64,000 nucleotides of DNA from Tanypteryx hageni. Taxonomy: Eukaryota; Arthropoda; Insecta; Odonata; Petaluridae. The stretch's first letter is position 1. Every line of letters starts with the position of its first letter. This document shows positions 1-10,764 of the stretch, piece after piece. The translations under genes were made by a program, and so were the position numbers. The stretch spans positions 176,435,956 through 176,499,955 of the forward strand of contig CM054113.1 of the NCBI GenBank assembly GCA_028673005.1, written 5' to 3'. Below the pieces are notes generated by a model. That model was not told where the DNA came from, searched no databases, and worked only from the letters and a program-made list of their open reading frames with translations.

Positions 1-39
1 AAAAAAAGTCAACGCAAAACAGAAGTAATGGTCGTAAAA

Positions 40-110
40 GGTTTTGTCGCGAAGTGCAAATTTGCGAATCGCAAGCACGCAAAGTTCAAAAAGGTGGTGT
101 AATCTATGTG
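40..110. repeat. Dispersed repeat fragment shared with 52545-52630
   Basis: The run caaaaaggtggtgtaat with neighbouring GCAAAT/GCGAA/CGCAAG words recurs in reverse complement near 52550-52620. This suggests two diverged ends of one DNA-transposon family, possibly Tigger-like given the TGCAAAT-CGCAAG words. Only one end is visible here because the window begins inside it. Confidence 0.35.
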
Positions 111-1315
111 AATGTATGTAACTTGCTTAGCACATTTTCCTTGTTAATACATTCATTTGTCCTGTCCACTGCAAAAACGTACTAACCAGGTTTTACTGTA
201 GTTTCACTTTAGCATCTGTCTATGCACTTGCTTAAATAGACATTGTGACAAAAGTGTTAATGATAGAGAGCTAAAATCTGGAGTGTATTTTCTGTACTGT
301 TTGTTTATTTTTTAGAGTTGAGTTTTGAAAATAAAACTCAATAAAAATTACTTTATAACCTACCAACTTTTATATACAGTTAAATACATTAATTAGCAAA
401 AAAAATAATTACAATTTTCATGTAAAAGTTGGGTGGCTCATATTGTAAATATTTTGTTTACTCCTTATATTACATCAAGTACCTGCATAATATCTCCCTG
501 TACATTTAGAGGAAAAGCCACCTAAATTTTACACAAAAGTTGTAATTATTTTCTTGATTTTTCTTTTAAATGCACTTAAACGTATATAGAAGTAGTTAAA
601 AAGTAATTTTTATATAGTTATATTTTACACTTTTTAGACATTTACTATATCATTGCAGCAATATAAACAAATTCTAACATCATCAATTTTTTAAATTAAT
701 TATAAATTAATTTCATTAATCGAATATTTTCATGATGTATAATTATTATTAGAATAGCAATTAAAATGAAATTTTAAATCATAAAGAAAATCATTCAAAA
801 TTTACCTTAACCTCTGCATGTGTAAATTATTATTAACCAATTAATTCGTTAGAAAAGATAATCTTTCCTTTCATTGTTTAGGCTTTAATTTTTCATGCTT
901 CTATTTTATTATGGGCCTGTAGAAAATTTTCATAAAGCGCACAAAAACAGTCAGGCAAAAGAACTATTCCAGCAAATATAATTAAAATGGTCTCCCCGTC
1001 TCCAGAAAGAATATGATGAAAGATACAGAACACAAGGTGAGTGTTAGCAATCAATAGGAGTTAGTAGTGGTCAAGGTCACTAAGGCACCATGAAAAGAAG
1101 GGGAATAGGAGACAGCTAGAGATGATTCACTCTCGTTTTTATAAATAGCATCCATGCAATTTTATTTGTAAACAGTTCTTGAGTGCCACATCTGTGTTTG
1201 GAAGAGATAAAGAAAATGGGAAGAGGCCGAAAATTTCACATAAATCCGATTATTAGGTAAAACTTTGTGTTTATAATGAACTAAACCAAAATCGGTCATT
1301 TCAATTAAATATCCG

Positions 1316-1388
1316 CCGGCCATAATATAGTGGTATAAAAATCTAGCCCGTTACTGAAGGGTTAAGACTACCAGGAATCAATTCCTCA
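1316..1388 (+). repeat. Possible tRNA-derived SINE head (diverged)
   Basis: The segment reads like a decayed tRNA: an A-box-like GGCCATAATATAGTGG, then about 40 bases later a B-box-like AGGAATCAATTCC. No full cloverleaf can be drawn, so a functional tRNA is unlikely. Confidence 0.3.
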
Positions 1389-1522
1389 TAAAAAGCACAT
1401 TTTATGCATAAATAATTTCAAAAAGGTTTGTTGTACTGAATTTTTCGTAACAAGTAATTTCATTCTAACGAGATTTAAAAAGCACTATTACAAAGGGAAG
1501 TTGGCCAGGACAAAATTTTTTT

Positions 1523-1575
1523 CGTTATAGTGAAATTTTCGTTATAACGGTATTTATTGTAATGAGATTTTACTG
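1523..1575. mobile_element. One end of a Tigger/pogo-like DNA transposon
   Basis: The segment repeats CGTTATA-type words and ends in TTTTACTG followed by TA. This is the usual form of the right end of the pogo/Tigger relatives found elsewhere in the window (CAGT...ACTG flanked by TA). The matching left end was not found. Confidence 0.35.
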
Positions 1576-1623
1576 TATATAGGTTTTGGGCACCGTCAAA
1601 ATTGAAAAAAAATCTGAAGTTAC

Positions 1624-1700
1624 AGGGTTTGAACCACCTCAAGTCATATTACCCGCACATAAGATGTGTGTATTAGTCACCTCGGCCACCAAAGCTACCC
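1624..1700 (-). repeat. tRNA-derived SINE head
   Basis: On the minus strand an A-box-like GGTGGCCGAGGTGACTAA is followed about 45 bases later by a B-box GGTTCAAACCC. Both RNA polymerase III internal promoter boxes are recognisable at tRNA-like spacing. The anticodon arm does not fold convincingly, so this is best read as a SINE rather than a tRNA gene. Confidence 0.5.
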
Positions 1701-2552
1701 CTTAGCACTGTGATAATTATAAATTTTAATTACACATGGGAATATAGAGGCATGTGGTAATGGCATTTTTCATATTTATTTATTTATTTGAATTATGATT
1801 TAGTTTTAGCTGGTTATTCTTATAATTTCATTATATGGACAATAGTTATCACATTATTTGTATTATATAACTGTAGTGATCCTTTTCAGAATTTATATTG
1901 TAGAAGCGACTATAGACAAATTATAATCATTATAATTATAAACAACCCATTTTCACCACTCGTAGCAACGAGAATAAACAAAGTATGTTTCTTCAAGTGA
2001 ATTTGCATTAATACAACCATTCCTACATTTCTTGAAGAGATATTATTATTAATAATAGTGAGTTGTTATTTATCATAATTAATAATAAGTGTTTTTATTT
2101 ACCTTAAAACCTTTATATCTATATTCCTTTATGCAATATGAATGTATAAATCAGTATTTTCATTAATGAAACAAAGGTATTCAAAGTATATAATCCAACT
2201 TCTTACTACTTATATACCAAACATTCCTATGTTTACCAATGAGTTGTCTACTTCTGTCTTCCATTCTCCTGTATAAAGGTTAAAGCTTAGAATAGAAAGA
2301 CTCCCATGCCATTCAACAGCTGGTAGACATTATGCAACTTTTTACACTCATGTAAGTAGATAGGTTACCATAATTATATTATAGTGCTTATTCATATTAA
2401 GGTATTAACAATATAAAAGTTGTTATAAAAATTCGTTTTTATATTTTCACTAGTACATTAATGTTAGACTAAGTCTGCCTGTCTCATACAAATTTTTATC
2501 ATTTTTAACCATTGGATAAAATCTTGAAAACTCGTATTTAATTTAAACATAC

Positions 2553-3265
2553 ATATAGGGTTGCCAACTGACCGGTCTATCAGGTTTTTATGGTAAACAG
2601 CCGGTCGCCGGTCAGCGTACCTGACCAGTACCTAAATAACCGGTTAAAACATATGATTTCAAACAAAAGTAAAGAAATGTTACTATTTGGTAAGTTGCCA
2701 ATGGCAGCAGTGTTTGTCACTTAAAGGCACATGTAAGGTTGACCTATGAAACGACAGCTAAATGTAGACCAGCCTTAGGACCATAACATGATTTCAAAAA
2801 TCAAGAAATTGTTCATTTAATAATAAATGGCTGGAATTGCCAGAATTTAAGGATTGGCTCCAAGCTATTCCAGCCGACATTAATCGAGCTCAATGTAAGT
2901 TGTGTAATTTGCAATTTCTTGTAAAATTTGATGGATTGAAAGCTGTCAAACATCACAATGAAACAAAGAAACACAAGGTGCATATTGCTGCATCCAAACA
3001 AAATAATATTGTTTCCAATTATTTTGTGATGAGAAATACTTGGAAGATGATGATGTAGTAGCAACAGAATTATCATTGATTTATCATGGTGTTAAACATC
3101 ACCATAGCTTTTTATCGATGGATTGCAAAAATAAATTACATAGTAAACATTTTCCAGACTCAGATATTAGTAAAAAAATTAGATTAGGCAAAAAACTTTA
3201 ATAGTTACTACCATCCGCATATGTATGGCCAGTCAGACCATTTTCAAAAGTTGGCAACCCTATAT
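2553..3265 (+). mobile_element. hAT-like DNA transposon, internally deleted, 17-bp TIRs
   Basis: The element is bounded by perfect 17-bp terminal inverted repeats ATATAGGGTTGCCAACT (2553-2569 and, inverted, 3249-3265). Inside, 2837-3058 encodes a 73-aa product with a BED/hAT-type zinc finger pattern (C-x2-C then H-x4-H, including KCNLQF-like spacing and KHHNETKKHK). The DDE/dimerisation part of a hAT transposase is missing, so this is a non-autonomous derivative. The 3' tail of an RTE-like LINE abuts its right end exactly. Assignment to hAT rests on TIR style and the zinc finger only. Confidence 0.6.
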
Positions 3266-6200
3266 CATCATCATGTTTCTGTCTGAAGACAGGTTTTAAC
3301 TGAATCGCTTCCTCCATTTCTCTCTCTCCCTAGAAGCCTCTTTTATACCTCTATAAGTATTATATCCCTGCTTTATATTCTCTAATATTCCTATTCTTTT
3401 TCTCCCTCTTCCTCTTCTTCCACTAATTTTGCCTTCTAAGATTGTCCTTTGTAAACACTGTCTTCTCAATATGTGCCCTATCCAATTTGCTTTTCTTTTC
3501 CTGATTGTTTTTATTAGCATCCTTTCTTCTCCCACCATTTCTAATACTCCTTTGTTTCTCTTCCTCTCTGTCCATTTCACTTTCATCATCCTCCTCCATA
3601 TCCACATCTCAAAACTTTCTAAACATTTTTCCTCCTTTCTCCTTATTGTCCATGTCTCTGCACCATAAAGAGCTATGCTCCATATGTAGCATTTTGTTAA
3701 TTTCTTCCTTGTTTCTAAATTTATTTTCTTGCTTGTGAGAAGCTCCTTCTTCTCGTTAAATGCTGCTTTTGCCATTGCAATCCTACTTCTGATGTCTTGT
3801 GTACTACTTCCATCCTGCGCTAAAATACTGCCAAGATATTTGAAACTATTTACTTGTTCCAATTTTTGGCCATTTACCATTATATTTAATTCTTTATGTT
3901 CCTTTGAAACCACCATGACTTTCGTTTTTTCTGCATTGATCTTCATTTCATATTGTTGGCCAACCTCCACTAGTCTGTCTGTCATCCTCTGAAGCTCTTT
4001 CTCGTCTTCTGCTATTAATCCCTGATCATCTGCATATTTAATGGTGGTAATACTTTCACCTCCTATCTTAAATACTTTCTCTTCCATCAACGCTTCTTCT
4101 GTTATTGTTTCTGCATAAATATTAAATATCGCTGGTGAAATAGGACATCCCTGCCTCACTCCCCTCCCTATTGAAGTACTTTCTGTTTCTTCTCCTTCAA
4201 CCCTGACTCTAATCTTTTGATCAAAGTAAAGGTTTTTAAGCAGTCTTTTATCTTTCCAATCTATTCCTATTTTATTTAAAATATCCAACATTTTATCCCA
4301 TTTCACTCAGTCAAAAGCTTTCTCCCAATCTACAAAACAAAAATACATACCTTTATTGACTTCTAGCGCTCTTTCTATCATCATCCTCATACATCCTATA
4401 GCATCTCTAGCCCCTCTTCTCTTCTGAAACCAAACTGATTATCTTGCAGCTCCTTTTCTATTTTACCTTCAATTCTTTTGGTTATTATTCAGGTTAGAAC
4501 TTTAGCTGTATGTGAAATTAAACTAATTGTTCTGTAATCAACATCATCAACAACATCTAAAAAATCTTCAGGCAATATGCCAATATCATATACTTGGTTA
4601 AAGAATATTGTGAGTTGCTTAAATGCTTTCGACCCCAAAACCTTAGGAACGTCCACTGGTATATCATCACCCCCTACAGCCTTCCTTCTTTTCATGCCAT
4701 CAATTGCTCTTTTAACTTCAGACTCGAGAATACTTGGTCCTAGTTGATCTTTTTCCGCATCCTCTTTTTCAATTAATTCAATATTTCTTGGCTTTCTTTC
4801 TTTGTCATACAGCACTTCAATGTATTCTTTCCAGACATTCTTTACATTGTCTGGCTCTGACACTATTTTACCACTTTTGTTCATGATTCCTTTATGTCCT
4901 ATCTTTCTTGAATAGTTCCCTTGCTTTACTATACATGAGGTCTGTTCTACAAATTCTTTCACACTCGACAATCTCCTCGCATTTCTCATTTATCCACTGT
5001 TCTCTGGCTTTATCTGTTTCCCTTCTTAAAGCATTATTTAACTCCTTATACTTTCTTTGGCCTTCTTCAGTGTTTATGTTCTTCCACTTTCTCCGCTCTT
5101 CCATTTTTTGCAGCATGGCTGCTGTGATCCAGGGTTTTTTGTTTCTTTCACCCGTTATCTTTCCTACCTTCTTTTCCATTACATCTTTAATGTTACTATG
5201 GATGTATCTCTACTCCTCATCTACATTCTTCCTATTTTCTTCAGCTCTCTCCTCCAGCTCAGTCATGATAGCCTCCTTGTTTTTAAGGAGTTCCTCTAAG
5301 TTCCATTTCTTGTTAACTCTTATGTTTCTCTTAACGCTCTTCAGTCTACATTGTGTATTTGCCACCAAAAGGTTGTGGTCGGAATCGATATATGCCCCTG
5401 GTAGTGTTTTCACATTTTTAATGCTATTTCTAAATCTTTCATTGACTAGTATGTAATCTGTCTGGTATTGTCTCTGGTCTCCTGGGCTTCTCCATGTGTA
5501 AATTCTCCGCTGGTGATGCTTAAACCACGTATTAGTTACAATCAATCTATTTCTATGGCAGAATTCCACAAGTTTCTCCCCTCTTTCATTTCTCTTCCCT
5601 AGTCCATATTTTCCCACTATGTTATCTTCCTGTCCCTCTCCGACTACACTGTTCCAATCTCCCATTACTATGGTGGTGATCCTTCCTTTTCCCTCCTCCT
5701 CCAATATCTCCATAATCTGTTCATAGATTTCATCTACTTCGTCGTCGCCAGCATTAGTTGTTGGCATATACACTTGAATTATAAGTATTTCCACTGGCTC
5801 CATCTGAAGTTTTATGGCTATTAATCTATCATTAACTGTCACTACCTTGCTAATTCTTTCAGCTATCTCTTTTCTCGTTATAATCCCCACTCCCCTTTCC
5901 TTTTTCTCTCCTCCCGAGTAAATAATCTTAAATTCGTCTTAATTTATCTCGCCTTCTCCTTCCCACCGAACTTCACTAAGACCTACTATACCTACATTAT
6001 TCCTTCTCATTTCCCTTTTTAAGTTCTCTAGTTTAACCCCTGAATTCATAGTCCTAACATTCCATGTGCCTATTCTTAATTTCTCACTACTTGCTTTCTT
6101 CTTATTAATGTTACATTTCCTCTGTGCATCCCCTAGGGTAGTCCCCACCCGGAGATCTGATTGGGGGACTATTTTACCTTCGGAATATTTTACCCCAGAG

Positions 6201-6389
6201 AGATCCATAGAGGTATTTGCAGCTTTTCAGCTTATCATGGGAAATATAATGAGGTAGTTTCCCCTTGCTTTCCTCATCGCAGTTTCACAAGAGTGATTAC
6301 CCATCTGTAGCTGTTCAGATCCACATGATCACCACCTACAGAGGTACTGTGCAAGCTGCTGCCCTTGCACAGGGGGATGTAAAACCCCC
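3266..6389 (-). mobile_element. RTE-like non-LTR retrotransposon, copy 1 (5'-truncated, broken)
   Basis: A minus-strand LINE encoding an apurinic-type endonuclease (RIGTWNVRTM near 6080; MGDWNSVVG; SDHNLLV) and a reverse transcriptase (RQGCPISPA; YADDQ; YGAETWT C-terminal block; fragments at 3296-4306, 4489-4989, 4892-5179, 5210-5890 and 5939-6208). The 3' end, on the left, finishes in a short (TGA)n tail typical of RTE elements. Compared with copy 2 it lacks about 150 bp of 5' sequence. It is dead: there is a CGA-to-TGA stop at the FDRVKW motif (near 4307), a deletion near 4540 within the RT, and a stop at 5939 that copy 2 shares. The endonuclease half is nearly identical to copy 2. Confidence 0.88.
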
Positions 6390-8868
6390 ATACATAACAT
6401 AAAAGCAATGACTGTTCTAGCATCAAGGACCATCAGACCAAACAAAATTTTTTATCGAAACATTTTTTCTATATGCACAATATGTGCCTGAATCGCAAAC
6501 AAAAAGCAATGTAATTTCTCAATCTCATGTTAGTGGTCGGTTCTTGAGATACAAATATAAAAAAATAAGAAGCTCACTGACCATATATTTACTAAGCCAG
6601 TACACTATACCTTCTTTAATCTTTTGAAATTATATTTTATGGCATTTAAATTTATTTAATATGATCTTTATGAAATCCAATGTTTATAACTATTTACATG
6701 CAGTTTGTGGTTCTTCCCAAAATTGAAAGCTTTTTAATAGCATCCATTGCATGTGTTTGGATAAATTTAACGGTTCAATAAAATTCACGATTGTGGGTGT
6801 AACCTAATGGAACAAATAAAATTAAAACTTAGTATATTCCACAGCTATGGAAAATATAAATTTTTCATTTTATTTGTTCATTTAAGGGTTCAACCGATTT
6901 TTCCAGATAGGCCAGTGTTGTTTGACACTTTTTAAATACTTCAATGATTCAATTCAATTTTTCTACGAAATACTGCCTTCAATTAAAATTTTGTAACAAA
7001 ATTTTCTTCAATTTGTACTATAAACATATCAATCGTCTCTTTTGCATACATCATTACTTTTATTATAGAGTTTTGCGAATCTTTTTTAGTGTTTCTTTGT
7101 TAAAAAAAACAACTATAATATGCATAACATGTAAGTAAGCTTGTTTTAAAAAATTACAATAAATAACAGCAGCTTTTCCTCTGAAATAAAAAACTTTAGG
7201 ACTTCAAATGTTTTCAGTATTCGATCAAACTCTAGGTATAAACTTAACCAAGGATTTTCTAATGGAGCAATAACACTGCATATTGAATATCTACAAAATG
7301 ACAAAACTTTCATTTGCACAGTTGATATTGTATAAATTTAAAAATGTGATTTTCGCGACTATAACTTCCATATCACAAGACAGTCTCTTGACTTTCAAGT
7401 CAAAATATCAGCTGAGAATCCCGTCTTGCAAACTGTAATCATTTTTTCGCGCAATTTATAATCAAGCTTTAATTCTTCAGTCTCATGCTACTCAATAATA
7501 ATGAAGCTTGTGAGTTTTACGTTGGAGCTTCAAAACTGCACTGAATTTGTTTATTTGACTAAATTATCATTAATATCCAAGTTTACTCCATGTTCAATAG
7601 AAAATACAGTGCCAGGATATTCCTTTTTTAAATTGTCACTAAACACAAAATTCCTTTTGCCCATGGTAAATGTAAAACATCTCCTTTTAACAACTCCTAA
7701 TTAATATAAATTGTGGTGTGGCTTTAATTCCCAGCAATAATTTAGTAATTGTTCACTAAAGGGCAATATGCATTACATGAATGATACAGGTGTGCTAGTA
7801 GCCAGACTTGCTATGGATCATGCATTGCGAATTATAAGTCATGTGTGCAATCCCAGCCAAGAAGTAAGTAATAGGAGAAGGAACAAGGTAACTCAATTTG
7901 ACACAAAATAACATAAAACACAAAATATAACTAAATTTAATAATAGAAGAAAAAATATGCTAATTTTATCCATATTTATGAATAACACTCTACTTGGTTA
8001 TTCTTCCCTTGGATCAATTGAATACTAATGAAATCACCTTACTATTTGGATTATCATTCTATGTGACACATAGGATATTAAAAGTACAGAGCTAATTATT
8101 TGCAGAGATTCAAAATCTTTCCAAGCAAACATGACTAATGGATTCAGTATCAATTTTCAGGCTTACCCACAATGAATCTGTATTTTATTTTAAAAGAAAA
8201 TTAATCAATCTTTCACTTTTAGGCTGGATTGAATTCAGAATTCCTAACAACATTGCAGAGACCTGGATTGATACTCAGATTTTTCAGTAGCTAACAGAAA
8301 GACAACAATTGGGCAGGAAAATAACCACAAAAATAGAAATTTTTGGGAATTTCTGAATTTTCCTGTCAGTTCCGTAGCATCAAATCAAAATTTTCATCTA
8401 TAGCCCAAATGAAAGTAACTCAGAATTGAAGAAATAACTTAGAATTTTGATATATATGTGAGAGTGTGTGCATATACAAACCAACACTACAATATGAATA
8501 TAAATCAATTCTTTCTTTCTTAACCACTTGTTGATTCAATTTCATAAAACTTCAGCAAAAAAATTTCTTAAAATTATTTATGAATCGCACTAGTAAATAT
8601 TTGAATATAAAACATTAAAAACTGGATAGAGAGATCAATATTGCAACGATTTCTCTTTTTTCCATAGCAATCTAATCAAGATATAATTTTGCCACTCTTA
8701 ACTTCCTTAACATCCCGGTAAAGCACTCTTTTTTCATTATCTAGTAAAACTAATCCATTTATTCTAAATATTAAAATTATAAAGATGCCTTTAATTTTCC
8801 AATGAATTAAAATTAACATAAGTTCATTATTAACACAAGACAACCACATTAAGTAAAATTTCCTTTAC
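6390..8868. other. Non-coding AT-rich DNA, probably NELF-A intron
   Basis: No exon or bounded mobile element could be supported. The ORFs here (for example 6944-7138 and 7501-7704) are AT-rich and show no recognisable motif or splice structure. Because the last visible NELF-A exon ends in a good donor at 8869, this is most simply intron. Confidence 0.5.
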
Positions 8869-10548
8869 CTTGCATACGTTTCCTCTTCTTCGCTTGAGCA
8901 TAGCCTAGTGGCTGCTCATTTATGTCTAGAAGTTTGATTCCACGATCTTTATGACCAGCTGGAGTACGGGGCAAAGGCCGAGACAATGGACTGATGACAG
9001 GGGATCGAAAGCCCCCAGTAGGAACTTTACTTGGAATACCCTTTAACGGTGCTGGAAATTAATTAAAGCACTTAATTCATGGTTCAAAAGACCCTTCACT
9101 GGATATACATATTTCATAACCAAAGCTTACAACAGGAGTTAATTATTGCATTTCATTGAATTTCTTTAAATTGCTACTTCAAGATTTCCCTCATTGCGAT
9201 TACAGTTATAATTAAAACGTACAAAGCTAAAATTAAGGATTGATTAAATCTTGTTATGATTAAAATTTACTATAATTAAGAAAATATCCATTTTTAAAAA
9301 TCTATTCCAGAAAACTCACTGGTGTCTGTCATTTTCCTTGGCATCCCTCTTGAACGTACTGGAACCGTAGGAGCTGTACTTTTCTTTAGATTGCTAGCAG
9401 CGTCTGCTGACTTTTGTAAAAGCTCGGCACGGAGAGCTGCGGATTTTGGTTTTCGTTTCAATGTAAAGTGCTTCGTTGGTTGAGGCTGAAAAAGTGGAAT
9501 GAAAATAATACTATAAAATTTGTGAAACCCCATGGTAAAATTATAGGTAAACCAATGGCCAAAATTACTAGTTGATATTCTTCCTATATTTGATAAAATA
9601 TTGCGTATTAACGATTAATTTAGAAGAAATAAAAACAATGTAAATACACCTAGGTAAATTAGTGAATTATGCAACTGATAAGACCAACCTGTTGACCAAC
9701 CACACTTATTAGAGCCGATTTGTTCAGGTAATGGCATTCTAGAGGTAACATGCCCAAATCACAGTGTTTCTTTACTGAAATAACAAAGTTTTCGTAGAAT
9801 TTAATCAAGTTATTTCATAGATCATAAATAAAATACAAAGGTTTCACATGACTAACCTAATTTTTTAAGATCATTAACTAAATCTGAAAATATTCTTCTA
9901 TTTTCATCAACTTCAGATATATCCGTATTTAGAGACCCAGTCGCGGGGAATGTCTTTATAATTTCCGCCAACATCGATACCCACTGATCACTATCAACCA
10001 ACGCTACTTCAAGAATTTCTTCCAGTTCAACTTTCCACTGAAAATGAAATATAAATGTTACAAAACAAACTGTCGAAAGTTTTTCAAAATAATTAATGAA
10101 GACCGTTTCTTATATATAACGGAAAACGGTCCATGCATTTCTATAAGGAATGATTACAGATTTTATAGATAAGAAAGACTCGTTGCATTGATTTTCAATC
10201 TTTTAATATCATTATACATCAGAAACGAAAAGAAAACAGTATTATAAATCGACACACCTCCTCAACGTTCCTCAAGGGTATATGAAAGAAAGATAGCAAC
10301 AATTTTAGTTTAACTTGAGTTTGTAAATCCGGAAAGCAATCCTTAATATTTCTTAACACTTCAGCATTCAGTTGTGAACAAATAGATCCACCTGTCCATG
10401 AATCATTAGATGTTCCTAACTTATTATGTAGCCACAACGATGTATCACTATCCCTGACATTCGCCATATTGAAAAACCTTTGTATCTCACTGCCGCCGCC
10501 GTTGCCACGATTGGCGCGGACGACGTTGTTTTTGTACTGCTGAGACAT
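8869..10548 (-). CDS. NELF-A: Negative elongation factor A (NELF-A), 3' exons not found
   Basis: NELF-A is part of the four-subunit NELF complex that holds RNA polymerase II paused near promoters. Five coding exons join in frame: 10258-10548, 9857-10037, 9689-9774, 9320-9485 and 8869-9051, giving 302 codons. Recognisable blocks are RDSDTSLWLHNKLG, the hydrophobic QVKLKLLLSFFHIP, the LPLECHYLNKSAL helix, HFTLKRKPKSAALRAELLQK and DRGIKLLDINE followed by basic KKRKR. They occur in the same order as in animal NELF-A (WHSC2). ATG at 10546-10548 was chosen; a longer reading would start at TTG. The conserved C-terminal exons are missing, because the last exon ends in a good donor and nothing matching was seen at 1-8868. 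It is divergent with NOP14, 216 bp apart ATG to ATG. Confidence 0.9.
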
Positions 10549-10764
10549 CTTGCACGACAACAAAGTACTATTTCCATCATATCGTAATGCAGTTGTTATT
10601 GTCGGTGTAAATTTTTTGTCACGTGTTGTGTTGGAGGAACATTAAAGGTAAATTATCAATTTATTTTACGGTCTGAGTGAACGATTGTTGTGTATGTACT
10701 GCATTAATTAGAAAAGACAATAATAAAAAGAATCAATTCAATGTTTTTCTATTTTATTAGGAAA
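10549..10764. promoter_or_regulatory. Bidirectional NELF-A/NOP14 promoter with CACGTG E-box
   Basis: Only 216 bp separate the two start codons. A perfect CACGTG E-box lies at 10620-10625. A likely 5'UTR intron for NOP14 runs from donor attaaag|gtaaat (10648) to acceptor ttttattag (10760), four bases before the NOP14 ATG. This explains why the in-frame upstream ATG at 10741 is not the start. CACGTG is the Myc/Max and MITF/TFE core, and Myc control of ribosome-biogenesis genes is known in animals. Use of this site is inferred. Confidence 0.6.

Larger units (their letters stand above)
1..2552. other. AT-rich non-coding stretch with SINE and transposon scraps
   Basis: No supportable exon was seen on either strand. 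The stretch is AT-rich with short spurious ORFs. It holds a dispersed repeat near 40-110, two tRNA-like SINE heads (about 1316-1388 plus and 1624-1700 minus) and one end of a Tigger-like DNA transposon near 1523-1575. It lies downstream of the minus-strand NELF-A gene, so missing NELF-A 3' exons could in principle lie here, but I could not recognise any. Confidence 0.6.

Noticed and set aside
995..1040. A possible short exon, CCAG|AAAGAATATGATGAAAG...CACAAG|GTGAGT, on plus
   Set aside because: It has acceptable splice-like ends but only about 29 bases of coding sequence and no recognisable protein or neighbouring exon.
3429..3992. Plus-strand ORFs rich in Ser, Phe and Leu at 3429-3738, 3729-3992, 4908-5456 and the equivalent 19813-20079 and 23647-24324
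   Set aside because: They are antisense shadows of the LINE endonuclease/RT reading frame on minus.
10741..10764. Upstream in-frame ATG for NOP14 (MFFYFIRK...)
   Set aside because: The stretch is a polypyrimidine tract ending in TTTTATTAG, so it is best read as the end of a 5'UTR intron; the ATG at 10765 begins MAK as in other NOP14 proteins.
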